A stretch of 21,459 nt of DNA. Origin: an uncultured Lachnospiraceae bacterium. Lineage in GTDB: Bacteria; Bacillota_A; Clostridia; Lachnospirales; Lachnospiraceae. The position numbers and the translations under genes were made by a program. How positions within the stretch are numbered: position 1 is the first letter of the stretch; each line of letters starts with the position of its first letter. The stretch covers positions 1 through 21,459 of the forward strand of contig CAJTOU010000047.1 of assembly GCA_910577835.1 (NCBI GenBank). Reading direction: 5' to 3'. The notes beneath the pieces are model-generated. The model was not told the DNA's origin, ran no database searches, and was given only the letters and a program-made list of their open reading frames with translations. This document shows, piece after piece, positions 8,554-17,694 of this stretch.

Positions 8554-8596
8554 GAAGTACCACCAACCACCACACTACTCACGGAGGGGAAAATTT

Positions 8597-9947
8597 ATGG
8601 CTGTTAAATACCATCAGATTTCTTTAAAAGATACCTTTTTAGACTGCATAGATATGTTCATCGACGATACCCCTTCCTTTTTCCAGCTCCTTGAAAGACA
8701 TTTCGATATTTCTGAATTTATCCCTTCTGTCTTTTATAACGCTTTTTACCAGCATCTTGGACGCAAAAGGAATCATCCCCTTACCGACTTCCTTTCCGCC
8801 CTCATCCTCCAGAAGATTTTCTCAATCCCTACGGACTCTCTTCTTATCCTTTTGCTCCACATCTATAAGGAACTAAGGGATTTCTGCGGCTTTTCAAAAA
8901 TTCCTGATGCCCCGCTTTTTTCGTGCTTTAAGATCGGTTTCGCGGATCACATTGCACTCCTGTTCCGGCGGATGGTGGATTATACCGAACCCATCTGCCA
9001 GACGATCGACGCTTCCCTTGCCTCCATGCTTACTTTCGATACCTCCGGCATTGAACTTTATATCTCCGAAAACAATCCCAAAACCCTCAATTCCCTTATC
9101 CACCGCCCAAGGTTTACTATAAAAACAATCCCGATATTGCCCCTTATAAGATGGCTTACGGTCTCATGCCTTCTCAGGCTGCTTCCTGTCCTGACGCAAA
9201 ACAGCAGTATATCAATGGCCATTTCTGCTATGCTGATAAATTTGCCATCCTCACTAACGGTATCGGCATTGTCCGCCATATCGCCTTTCTCGATGATGCT
9301 TTTAAGGCCGTCCATCCAGAAATGCCCGTAGAAAAGAAATCCGATTCCCCGGATGAAGATAAATCCGTCGGTGATTCCGCTTATGACTCGATCGAAACTT
9401 ACGGCTTCCTTAGGGATAAATTCCATTTCTCCAGGACACTGATCCCTTGCAACTCAAGAAACGAAAGTTCTCTAAAAAAAGTCGGCTATAACCCTTATGG
9501 CTATCCCACCTACCCCAAAGACAGTTCCCTGGACATGAAATACGCCGGCATTGCCATGAGAAAGGGCGTTCAGACCGTGGCAAATGGGTCTGCCCAAAAG
9601 TCCACATGGTAAAAGGGCAGTGGGTATGCGATTGCCCGGATTCCTGCAGCACCGCTAAAAAGGGTGCACAACCTATACTTACGAAAACATGGACTTCCGT
9701 ATGTTTCCCGGTATCCAGCGGAATTCTGATGAATGGGTTTCCCTTTATAAAATCAGGACCGTCGTGGAAAGGAGCATTAACCATTTCAAAACCAACATAT
9801 GTGTCGCCGGGGAGAAAGACCCGGAATCATGCCACTACGAAAGCGGATGTATTCCCCGCTGGGATTGCCAGCCAGTTTACCGTGATCGTCTCCCACCGCA
9901 TGAGTTATCCACAATATATCAGAAGCCTCAAACCGTTAATCGCTTAA
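8597..9947 (+). pseudogene. DUF772/IS1182-like transposase, multiply frameshifted
   Basis: The frame opens with a good ribosome site (GGAGG) and MAVKYHQISLKDTF, a DUF772-type N-terminus. It can be followed through at least four frame changes: near 9100 (to PPKVYYKNNPDIAPYKMAYG), near 9570 (to DRGKWVCPKVHMVKGQW), near 9665 (to TTYTYENMDFRMFPG) and near 9815 (to RKTRNHATTKADVF), ending at a stop at 9945-9947. Catalytic candidates remain: Asp in LTFDTSGIELY, Asp in GDSAYDS, and Glu in KIRTVVERSINHFK. With this many shifts the gene cannot make transposase. The DUF772-DDE assignment is good, but the exact IS family (IS1182 versus an IS5-like relative) is uncertain. Confidence 0.85.
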
Positions 9948-10282
9948 AAAAAATATTAAGTTTTCATATTCTTGCCCAGGCTTATTAAAATATACCCGAA
10001 ATCTGATGTTGTTTGTCAATTCAGAAATAATTCCGAATAATAATTCGTTTTCTCTCCTTAATATACGGATAGCTATCCACATCAAAGACAATAAACATTT
10101 AACAATTACCTAACTAATCTCATTAATAAAACAACCATTGCTAAGGCTCTCCATACAGAAATGCCGCTCAAAAAATACATATTAAATCGTCATTTTCCCT
10201 CATCTAAAATTAAGTTTTTGATAACATATCCTATTAATAAAAGAACCTATATAATAACGCTATTATTACTAGTATAGCAAAT
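9948..10282. other. AT-rich gap between two IS remnants, no gene recognised
   Basis: This stretch of about 335 bases holds the tail of the IS1182-like element and then about 260 bases of AT-rich sequence. Short hydrophobic frames exist on the minus strand near 10110-10280 but are interrupted by stops in every frame. They could be remains of a lost membrane gene of the polysaccharide cluster, but this cannot be supported. No RNA gene, promoter or strong terminator was recognised. Confidence 0.5.
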
Positions 10283-10299
10283 ATTAAGTTGCTGATAAT

Positions 10300-11462
10300 T
10301 TAAATAGCTACCGCTTCATCAGTATCAATTTCATCCATTTTATATGTCCAATGATAGACAATCTGATCAGCATTGATCTCATCGAAGTAACGGTATATTC
10401 GTTCCGATAGTTCCTCCTTGGAATTGACACGAATACCCTTTAGCATTTGCTTTGTCATTTTGCCAAAGAAGCTTTCAATCATGTTCAGCCAGGAGGCGTG
10501 CGTCGGAATAAATACAAATACAAAACGACCTTCTGGTAATGTTGCAAGAAACCGCTGTGTTTCTTTTGATGTATGAGCTGAGTGGTTGTCCAATATCAAC
10601 CGGATTGTGTCACCTTCCGGGTATTTGACATCAAGACTCTTTAGAAACTCGACTAAATCACAACTTTTGTGTGTCTGGCTCACCAACGGAATCGCCTCTC
10701 CTGTCAGGAGGTCAATACCTGCAAGCAGTGACAACGTTCAAAACCGCACATACTCATAATCCCAGCGGATATATCCGTTTTCCGCAGTTGGATCATGGTC
10801 AGGATATTTGTTGGCAACAGCCTGAATGCCGGGTTTTTCAACATACGAAACCGTATGTGTCAAGTGCCGCTGTCTGGTATGATGATATTTCCATTATCAT
10901 CCAGTTGCATTTCGACCTGCTTATAAACCAGAAGAACCTCATGCATCTTATTGTCAAAATCAGGGTCTTTCCGCTCAAGATAATACTTGATTTTGAACGG
11001 TTTGATGTCCATTTTTTTGAGATATTTTTGAAGCCATGGTTTTGTGATTGTTTTTAAGCGTGGATAGCCGGCTTCTTCAGCATGTGCTCGTATGTGTTTG
11101 TGCAGTGCTGTCAATGTCCATAATTCTGCGGCATAACCAAGATCGCAGAGTTTTTGACAGGCTAGACTGATAATCCATGATTTAGCATCGTCAGTAATCT
11201 CAGTCGGGTGGCCGGAGCGTTCATTATCAAAAATAGCAAGGTCAATTCCACTACTGAGATAACGGTCAATACAGCGCCGGACGGTATTCACGCTAATACC
11301 AAGGCCGTCTACAATAGCTTTATCCGTTTTGGCTTCAGACTTACACAATAATATGCGGGCACGGTCAACCACCTGTGCCTGAATACTTCTGGTCTTAATT
11401 AACGATTTCAGATAGGTACACTCCTCATCTGATATTGCAATCCTATAAGGTAATGCTGGCAT
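10300..11462 (-). pseudogene. IS630-family transposase, frameshift plus nonsense codon
   Basis: The N-terminal part (10860-11462) starts after GGAGG and encodes the helix-turn-helix region (RARILLCKSEAKTDKAIV, then LGISVNTVRRCIDRYL). The C-terminal part (10300-10734) encodes the DDE_3 catalytic domain (LILDNHSAHTSKETQRFL, then FIPTHASWLNMIESFFGK, with the final Glu). Between them the protein continues in a shifted frame from about 10860 as THTVSYVEKPGIQAVANKYP to YIRWDYEYVRF. It then hits a TGA at about 10738-10740 and resumes in the same frame as TLSLLAGIDLLTGEAIPL. One frameshift and one stop codon therefore separate what should be a single protein of about 385 residues. The element separates the acyltransferase from the left-hand cargo block. 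Confidence 0.88.
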
Positions 11463-11495
11463 AATTGGCCTCCATAAATTGTATTGGTTAAATCC

Positions 11496-11524
11496 ATTAT
11501 ACCAGATATTGAAAATATCAATAA
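11496..11524 (-). promoter_or_regulatory. Promoter of the IS630 transposase
   Basis: On the minus strand a perfect TATAAT (11496-11501) is preceded by TG one base upstream (TGGTATAAT, extended -10). A poor -35 (TTATTG, 11519-11524) stands at 17 bases. It lies 34 bases before the transposase start and inside the inverted-repeat end. Confidence 0.5.
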
Positions 11525-11814
11525 TTTAATTTATGATATACTAGAATAATAACACCATATACGGATAAAAAATATAACTTTGTTATGCTATAGTATTTTT
11601 CTTCACGGATTTCTTTTCACATCTATTATTCTCTGTAATCTTACATAAATAAATATAATCGCTAAAGCGAAAATGAACCCTTATATTTCCAAATCTTTAT
11701 ATAAAGAATACGAGAATTTCAAATTTCCTACGCCCCATAGTTTCTACATTTTTGCAATGCAGTCATTCCATAAACTAGACAACACATTCTTCCACTTATC
11801 TTTTTCATATGGAT

Positions 11815-12900
11815 CTATGCCCTTCCTTTCCAAATAAAGCAACTTTGTTTTTTAATCCATGATAATCCTTTATTAAATAGAATTCTTATTATAATCGGAA
11901 GCACAACTCCAACTATATAATAAACCAACCAAATATTTTCAAAAGAATGTGGAAAATTACTTAATAAATCATGCCGTCCTATCATATGGCATACAATTAT
12001 ATCTACCAATTTAATAGCAAAAAAATGCATTGCCATTATATCATAACTATATCTTCCAACAATGCTTAACCCATTTTTTAACATTTCTATTTTCATTATT
12101 TGTTTTGCCAAACATAATACAAAAAATATCGAAATGCAAGTCACCGGATAAAATAATCGCCTGTTTATAATCATATTTCGCGACAATTCAATATATCCAT
12201 AGTCTTTTTCGATGATATATATCATGATAGCAACGGAAATTACTATACCTATTGTATTACAATATTTCTTTATATCTATTTTTCTGGCATAAAACCCTAG
12301 CGCTGTAACTGGTAGAAGTAAGTATGATATCTGTAGATTATACAATATTCCAAGTCCATTCTCCACAGAAATTATTCCAACCAATCCTATTGCACAAATA
12401 GTTATTACTCTCATTAATATTTTAAAAATTCGATTATCAATTTTGCTACTCAAACATATTATCACTGCAAAAATCGAGATATTAAAAAACATCATAGGAA
12501 TAAACCAAAATGCACTCAGCAATTCACCCTCCCCCACAAGGCAAACTGCATTAGAGAAATACAGTATACTATTTATTATGCCATATGGCTGACCTTCAAT
12601 AGCTCCTAAGTGGATTAATATATTTCTAAATAAATAGTAAAGCCATATATACACAAGATATGGCATATATATGCTCTGAAACCTTCTCGAAACATAACTC
12701 CATAAATCATTTTTTTCATTGTTATAAAGGTATCCTGAGCAAAATAAAAAGGTTGATATATGATACAAATATACAAACTTTCCAATCTCAATTGTAACAC
12801 CAAAAGGAAATTTCAAATCCCAACTTGCATGTCCAATCACAATTGAAATTATTGTGATTCCTTTAACAACATCTATATATGCATCTCTTTTATTATTCAT
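11815..12900 (-). CDS. Membrane acyltransferase, acyltransferase-3 family
   Basis: This is a 361-residue polytopic protein of the acyltransferase-3 (OafA/NodX-like) family, which places acetyl or other acyl groups on cell-surface sugars. The N-terminus has the family hallmark RDAYIDVVKGITIISIVIGH, with Arg5 and the conserved His24 after the first helix. About ten hydrophobic helices follow. The start has GAGGG about 8 bases upstream. The gene follows the GT2 at 12938 and is probably the last surviving gene of the right-hand block. The annotated end (QSCFIWKGRA) looks unnatural. Reading one base out of frame from an A6 run near 11850 gives a charged, protein-like tail ending DPYEKDKWKNVLSSLWND to a stop at 11744-11746. 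A one-base loss in that run may have altered the C-terminus. Confidence 0.88.
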   Translation of the reverse strand: MNNKRDAYIDVVKGITIISIVIGHASWDLKFPFGVTIEIGKFVYLYHISTFLFCSGYLYNNEKNDLWSYVSRRFQSIYMPYLVYIWLYYLFRNILIHLGAIEGQPYGIINSILYFSNAVCLVGEGELLSAFWFIPMMFFNISIFAVIICLSSKIDNRIFKILMRVITICAIGLVGIISVENGLGILYNLQISYLLLPVTALGFYARKIDIKKYCNTIGIVISVAIMIYIIEKDYGYIELSRNMIINRRLFYPVTCISIFFVLCLAKQIMKIEMLKNGLSIVGRYSYDIMAMHFFAIKLVDIIVCHMIGRHDLLSNFPHSFENIWLVYYIVGVVLPIIIRILFNKGLSWIKKQSCFIWKGRA

Positions 12901-12937
12901 TTATGTATCCCTCATAATACCAACCTATATAAGTCTA

Positions 12938-14014
12938 TTATTTGAAAAACTTCAAATATACATAATCATACAAAACATTGCATACACCCCAAAAAGAAGA
13001 CAATACAAAATACTGCTTTTTCCGCATAAAAAAAATTGCCATTCTTCTGCCTCTTTGTATCCATTTAGAATCCCATGTCATAAACTCCTTCACTTCGGAA
13101 TTACTCCAAATATCTACAAATTCATCCTGAACTCTCTCCAAATACTTTTTCAAATAACGATATCTTTTTAGCAAATGTTCCTTTCTAATCATATAAAAAG
13201 CCATAGATAAAATCTGATGTACATAAATAGACCCTTTTATCATCTCCTGCACATCAGAATCAAATTTATCAATTGAATCAATACACATTTTACATGTATC
13301 GATAATAACAAAACGTCGCTCATCAAACACGCTGTTCTGAATCGATCCTTCTCGCTGATAATATTTATAAAACGGCTGATTAATAACCGATATTTTGTCT
13401 GCCCTAGCCAATAAAATTGGAGTAACAGCTATATCCTCATTGTTTTTTCCAACCGGAAATTCTAATCCATCATACAGCTTTCTCTTCACCACCTTATTCC
13501 ATGATGCGGGCATCATGTTTAAATCTATACACTTTGCAAACATGCTGCCTCTAAATGGAACAATACAAGAATGTACTGAGTTTCTATTAGAATCATCATA
13601 TGCTAATTCTATATCACATATAACAATATCCGCCTCTTCTTCATAAGCCTTTAACAACATTGAATTATACATTTGAGGTGCAACATAATCATCAGAATCA
13701 AGAAAAATTACATACTCACCTTTTACTCTTTTTAATCCGTAGTTCTTTACATCTGATAATCCACCATTCATCTTATTAAATTTCTTTATATAACTATACT
13801 TTATACAATATTCGTCAATAATTTCCTCCGAGTTATCCGTAGAACCATCATTAATAACAAGCACTTCGACTAAATATCGTGTATTATCAACAGCTTCCAC
13901 CAAAGAAGCCAGACATCTATTCAAATACTTTGATGTATTATATACAGGCACGATTATCGAAAGCTGCGGTACGTTATAACCCAAATCTTTTCCGTTCTTT
14001 TTCTCGTCTTTCAT
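12938..14014 (-). CDS. Family 2 glycosyltransferase
   Basis: This is a soluble GT-A glycosyltransferase of 358 residues from the preferred start. Motifs in order: LSIIVPVYNTSKYLNRCL, LVINDGSTDNSEEI, GGLSDVKNYGL, FLDSDDYVAPQM with the metal-binding DSDD, and NNEDIAV with the likely catalytic acidic pair. It should add one sugar to a lipid-linked acceptor in the cytoplasm. An in-frame ATG at 14062 would add 16 basic residues (MQWTILIYKTRLRKRF) that merely read through the preceding gene. The ATG at 14014 has AAGGA 8 bases upstream and is preferred. It overlaps the end of the fusion gene by 41 bases. Donor and linkage are unknown. Confidence 0.88.
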   Translation of the reverse strand: MKDEKKNGKDLGYNVPQLSIIVPVYNTSKYLNRCLASLVEAVDNTRYLVEVLVINDGSTDNSEEIIDEYCIKYSYIKKFNKMNGGLSDVKNYGLKRVKGEYVIFLDSDDYVAPQMYNSMLLKAYEEEADIVICDIELAYDDSNRNSVHSCIVPFRGSMFAKCIDLNMMPASWNKVVKRKLYDGLEFPVGKNNEDIAVTPILLARADKISVINQPFYKYYQREGSIQNSVFDERRFVIIDTCKMCIDSIDKFDSDVQEMIKGSIYVHQILSMAFYMIRKEHLLKRYRYLKKYLERVQDEFVDIWSNSEVKEFMTWDSKWIQRGRRMAIFFMRKKQYFVLSSFWGVCNVLYDYVYLKFFK

Positions 14015-16436
14015 AAACCTTTTCCTTAGTCTTGTCTTGTATATTAAAATTGTCCATTGCAAAGTCTTGTAAGCGAACTATTTCTTCAAATTCCTGCTCA
14101 TGTGAAGTTGATAATGTCAGCCCTTGCCGCTGCATCCTATGATAATTCAAAGAATCCTTAAAATACGCTATCTTACCACGTTTAAGTACATTCATATAAG
14201 TGTACCAATCTCCCGCTAATTTGTAAGACTTTGCATTTTCCAATATTTCCTCATAATCATCATTTCTAAAAACTACACTAGAAACATTAGCTATTGTATT
14301 ATTAATGCACATGCTTTCTTCTATTTCCTTTGTTCCGTCGTTCACATAACTTTGATTCCATTTTCCCGTTTTGAAAATATCAATCCAAACTCGTAAATCT
14401 CCCATCAATAATCTATTATCCTCATCAATTGTGAGAGATTCGCAATATGACATAACTACTTCTGGATCATCAAATCCTTGCATAACTGTTTCGAGAAATT
14501 TCTCGTTACTGCTATCGTCTGCTTCTGCTATCCATACATAATCCGTTTTAGCAAGCTGGAACGCCTTCTGCCATTGTGCAAAAACACTGCCAGAGTTTTT
14601 ATCATTCTTTATAACACTAATTGGAATATCAGAATTATTGTCCCTTAAATATTGATCAATCACTTGCATACTGTTGTCCTTTGAGCAATCATCTAAAATA
14701 ATGATTTCTTTAACTGGATATGTCTGAAACAATATTGAATCCAATCGCTGCTGTAAATAACGTGCATAATTATAATTAGGGATTACAGCAGTAATCGACT
14801 TATTACATATTCTCTTTACAACCTCAGTCTTCTTTATTGTGAGTGTTTTGCGTGGCATCTTATATTTAAAACTATCCATAAAAATGCAAAATGATTTTTT
14901 AACACTTTTTTCACATTTTTCTTTCTCCATTTTTCTTTCTTCTATTTCACGCAAGAACATATTCCTCTCATTTTCTCGCCTTTGTATTTCCTCCTCATAT
15001 TTTAAACATACCTCTTCTAACTCCTTCTTCTGCATGCTTTGTATAGAATTAATTTTCTGACAATACAGTAAAGAATCTTCACTATTACTGCGTATTGTCT
15101 CTTCTAATTGTGATATTTCCTCTTCTTTTCTGCGTATTGTCTCTTTTAATTGCGATATTTCCTCTTCTTTTTTTTGAATCAGATTCTTACTTTCATGAAG
15201 TTCTAGCCTGCTCTTTTCCAACTCATCAACCAAAGATAATCTTTCAGTTTCACGCCGTGAAATTTCTATCTCATAGCATTCTGAATTCTCAATTAACTGA
15301 CACCTCAAAGCATTTTCTTTTTGTACAAACTCATTAAAAAAAAGCTTATATACATCTATATCAAAGTCATATTGCAGTAATTCGGCTTCAAATTTTATCT
15401 CATTCGTTCCTTTCAATAAATCAATGATGAATTCCGGATTATTTTCAAAATAGTAACTATTACCGAATTGTATTCCATTCAAAGAAACAATGGGAATATC
15501 TATCGCTGAATCTCCAACCCTACAAGAAATCCTGACATTCTTCAGAATACAATTTGAGTTTATAGGTATTACTTTTATCGTATTACAGCGTTGAACTACT
15601 TTATATGATAAATTTATATATTTATAATAAGGATCAAAATGTCTTTTAACACTGTGCAAATAGTCCCAAACACCATTTTGTTCAAATTGAAGTTCAATAT
15701 AGTAATATGAAGTACTATCAATTGATATTAGTTGATCGCATTTTCCTTGTAGATAATCCTCACAAGGAGCTAATACAAACATATATTGATAAATATTGCC
15801 TGTTGGTCTGTGAACTAATTCTTTAAATAAATCCCTGGAAACATCATCATACTTGCAACTTATTTCATTTTCTCCTACTCTATTTTGTTTTGCCTTTTCT
15901 TCTACTATCGTCCAACCAGCTTCCTGAGCCATTTTTTCAAAAGAATTTCGGGTGAAAAATTTTAGATGTGTATTATCTAAAATTCCTGTAGGAGTATAAT
16001 CGAATTGGTCATTAAACAGTTGAATGATCACAGAATTATGCGAAGCATTTGGAATAGATACAAGTATCCTCCCATTTTCTTTCATTACGGCACCGCAGCG
16101 CTTCAATACCTCTTTGGGATGTATTAAATGTTCTAATACGTCTGCAAAAATGAGAAAATCGTATATTTCCGTAGTATCCATCCACAGATAATTCTCTATA
16201 TCACCTTCTTCACATCCAAGCCATGCATGGTGTGCATATTCAGCGGCCTCTCTTCCTGATACCTCATCTATTTCTACAATATCAACTTCACACTGTTTTT
16301 CCTCTGAAAGATATTTAGTTAATCTCCCATTTGCCGATCCAAATTCAAGTATTTTTGATTTAGTCTCAACACGATTAGCAATCCAAGCTATTGTATTATC
16401 TCCATAAATATCTAGTTTAAAATCATACTTTCTCAT
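13974..16436 (-). CDS. Methyltransferase / coiled-coil / GT2 fusion, possible chain terminator
   Basis: This 820-residue cytoplasmic protein has four visible parts. Residues 1-180 are a class I SAM methyltransferase: motif I ILEFGSANGRLT (29-40), DFLIFADVLEHLIHPKEVL, VSIPNASH, and FFTRNSFEKMAQEAGW. Residues about 220-365 look beta-rich and are not recognised. Residues about 385-512 form a strongly charged coiled coil with two near-identical 14-residue units (KEEEISQLKETIRR and the next copy). Residues 548-775 are a GT2 domain: TAVIPNYNYARYLQQRL, ILDDCSKDNS, AEADDSS (637-643) and a GDW motif (742-744). The ATG overlaps the wzt stop as TAATG, so the two are translationally coupled. In Gram-negative ABC-dependent O-antigens, WbdD joins methyltransferase, kinase and a coiled-coil ruler to end chains. 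The role here is inferred by analogy: no kinase is present and GT2 replaces it. Confidence 0.85.
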   Translation of the reverse strand: MRKYDFKLDIYGDNTIAWIANRVETKSKILEFGSANGRLTKYLSEEKQCEVDIVEIDEVSGREAAEYAHHAWLGCEEGDIENYLWMDTTEIYDFLIFADVLEHLIHPKEVLKRCGAVMKENGRILVSIPNASHNSVIIQLFNDQFDYTPTGILDNTHLKFFTRNSFEKMAQEAGWTIVEEKAKQNRVGENEISCKYDDVSRDLFKELVHRPTGNIYQYMFVLAPCEDYLQGKCDQLISIDSTSYYYIELQFEQNGVWDYLHSVKRHFDPYYKYINLSYKVVQRCNTIKVIPINSNCILKNVRISCRVGDSAIDIPIVSLNGIQFGNSYYFENNPEFIIDLLKGTNEIKFEAELLQYDFDIDVYKLFFNEFVQKENALRCQLIENSECYEIEISRRETERLSLVDELEKSRLELHESKNLIQKKEEEISQLKETIRRKEEEISQLEETIRSNSEDSLLYCQKINSIQSMQKKELEEVCLKYEEEIQRRENERNMFLREIEERKMEKEKCEKSVKKSFCIFMDSFKYKMPRKTLTIKKTEVVKRICNKSITAVIPNYNYARYLQQRLDSILFQTYPVKEIIILDDCSKDNSMQVIDQYLRDNNSDIPISVIKNDKNSGSVFAQWQKAFQLAKTDYVWIAEADDSSNEKFLETVMQGFDDPEVVMSYCESLTIDEDNRLLMGDLRVWIDIFKTGKWNQSYVNDGTKEIEESMCINNTIANVSSVVFRNDDYEEILENAKSYKLAGDWYTYMNVLKRGKIAYFKDSLNYHRMQRQGLTLSTSHEQEFEEIVRLQDFAMDNFNIQDKTKEKVYERREKERKRFGL
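14018..14027 (-). promoter_or_regulatory. Ribosome binding site that sets the GT2 start at 14014
   Basis: AAGGAAAAGG on the minus strand lies just before the ATG at 14014, inside the 3' end of the upstream fusion gene. The alternative ATG at 14062 has no comparable site. Confidence 0.55.
15088..15171 (-). repeat. 42-bp tandem repeat within the coiled-coil region
   Basis: Two adjacent 42-base units (15088-15129 and 15130-15171) match at 40 of 42 positions; I counted two differences. Each encodes 14 residues, exactly two heptads, so a copy-number change keeps both the reading frame and the coiled-coil register. The few differences indicate a fairly recent duplication. Confidence 0.9.
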
Positions 16437-17668
16437 TATTCACCCCACCTATGCGGTAAAATACATACACCCTCACCTATATAATCCGCACATACTGTTA
16501 TTTGAACAGCTTTCGCCCAATAATGAATTGGAACTGTTGCTGTATTATCAAATATCGCTACATCAAAATAATATGCTCCACCCAAAACACGCAACCCGTC
16601 CTGATACACCAATCTGTATTGATTCCTTCCATATCTCCAAGGAATAACTACTTCATCAAGCATTGTATTGACTCCACAAATATACTCATCATCAATTCTT
16701 TTCAGTGCCACCCCTAAAACTGGTGTCTCTATAGTCTCATCATATACATCATACACAATCTCGACAATGAACTTTTCAAATAAGTTTATATTATCAACTT
16801 TTTTTCCATTTTGACTTAATAGCCTAATCTCTGCTATTTCTGCTATAACATCCTCATTTCTAGCCGAAAACGAATTAATGTCTTCCTGATGACTATCTGC
16901 TTGTATAGAACAAGCCACTTCATTATCTAATTCTTTGATTTTCAAAAAATCCATATATTGGTCACAAACAGCATTGGTTTCACCGTATAATTTCATTATA
17001 CCTTCATGTAGCCAGATACACTTCGTACATATTCTTCTTATGGCATTAATATCATGAGAAACAAACAAAACTGTTACTCCATTTTCCATCATCTGCTTCA
17101 TACGCTTCATACATTTTATTTGAAAGCGCATGTCTCCCACGCTTAACGTTTCATCTACAATCAAAATATCCGGTTCAACATTTATCGCTACTGCAAATGC
17201 TAATCTTGCAAACATACCCGAAGAATATAGCTTAACAGGCTGGCTAATAAAATCCCCTATATCTGCAAAATCGATAATAGATTGAACTTTCCTTTCCATC
17301 TCTTCATGGGAAAATCCCATCATACTCCCATTCAGATAAATATTTTTTATACCCGAAAACTCTGGATTAAATCCAGTGCCAAGTTCCAAAAGGGCAGCTA
17401 TTTTCCCTGCCGTATTTATTGTTCCAAGAGATGGAGTTAGAATGCCTGTAACCATTTTTAGTAATGTTGATTTTCCTGCTCCATTTGTTCCTACTATCCC
17501 AACTACATCACCTTTCTCAATATTGACCGATATATCATTCAAAACACATTTTTCGCTACTATATCTCTTCTTTTTTAAACTAAAGGCTTCTCTTAATCTA
17601 TCTACAGGTTTTTCATATAACCTATAACTCTTAGATAAATTTTTGATTTGTATCACAAAATTTTTCAT
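16436..17668 (-). CDS. wzt: Polysaccharide ABC exporter ATPase with C-terminal domain (Wzt)
   Basis: This 410-residue protein is the ATPase of an ABC-2 polysaccharide/teichoic-acid exporter. In the nucleotide-binding domain are Walker A GTNGAGKST (60-68), the signature YSSGMFARLAFA (from 148), Walker B ILIVDETLSVGD (Asp172, Glu173) and the H-loop His205 (SHD). After about residue 265 comes a separate beta-rich domain (VLGVALKRIDDEYICGVNT, GLRVLGGAYYFDVAIFD) resembling the Wzt C-terminal domain, which binds the modified chain end before export in Gram-negative systems. Its presence argues that the exported chain carries a recognised terminal group. The gene starts 26 bases after the permease stop with AAAGGA about 9 bases upstream, and overlaps the fusion gene by one base. 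Confidence 0.92.
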   Translation of the reverse strand: MKNFVIQIKNLSKSYRLYEKPVDRLREAFSLKKKRYSSEKCVLNDISVNIEKGDVVGIVGTNGAGKSTLLKMVTGILTPSLGTINTAGKIAALLELGTGFNPEFSGIKNIYLNGSMMGFSHEEMERKVQSIIDFADIGDFISQPVKLYSSGMFARLAFAVAINVEPDILIVDETLSVGDMRFQIKCMKRMKQMMENGVTVLFVSHDINAIRRICTKCIWLHEGIMKLYGETNAVCDQYMDFLKIKELDNEVACSIQADSHQEDINSFSARNEDVIAEIAEIRLLSQNGKKVDNINLFEKFIVEIVYDVYDETIETPVLGVALKRIDDEYICGVNTMLDEVVIPWRYGRNQYRLVYQDGLRVLGGAYYFDVAIFDNTATVPIHYWAKAVQITVCADYIGEGVCILPHRWGE

Positions 17669-17694
17669 ATAATAAATTCCTTTGAAATAAAATA

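Larger units (their letters stand above)
8479..10021 (+). mobile_element. Degenerate DUF772/IS1182-like insertion sequence
   Basis: The element is defined by its broken transposase. A weak pair of inverted ends is visible: inward from the left aattg-ca then gattt-gggt (from 8479), and inward from the right the same blocks in the same order (to 10021), with many mismatches and one or two gaps. The implied length of about 1.54 kb is normal for this group. No target duplication was recognised, so the boundaries are tentative. Confidence 0.5.
10283..11530 (-). mobile_element. IS630-family element, degenerate
   Basis: The two broken halves of an IS630 transposase are bracketed by an imperfect inverted repeat: 10283-10301 (attaagttgctgataattt) and 11512-11530, which reads inward as attaaattattgatatttt, a 15 of 19 match. 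The implied length of about 1.25 kb is usual for the family. The expected TA target duplication could not be placed with certainty. Confidence 0.6.

Noticed and set aside
9058..9784. Minus-strand open frames within the IS1182-like element
   Set aside because: They are antisense shadows of the transposase pseudogene.
11640..11700. Short palindrome cgctaaagcg as a terminator
   Set aside because: The stem is only four base pairs with no T-rich tail in the needed direction.
14015..14062. Upstream ATG at 14062 as the start of the GT2 gene
   Set aside because: It adds a basic, non-family N-terminus wholly inside the preceding gene and lacks a ribosome site. The ATG at 14014 has one.
15095..15337. 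Plus-strand open frame opposite the coiled-coil region, with repeated hydrophobic peptides
   Set aside because: It is the reverse complement of the Glu/Lys-rich repeats, which naturally gives a Phe/Leu/Ile-rich open frame. There is no ribosome site or family resemblance.
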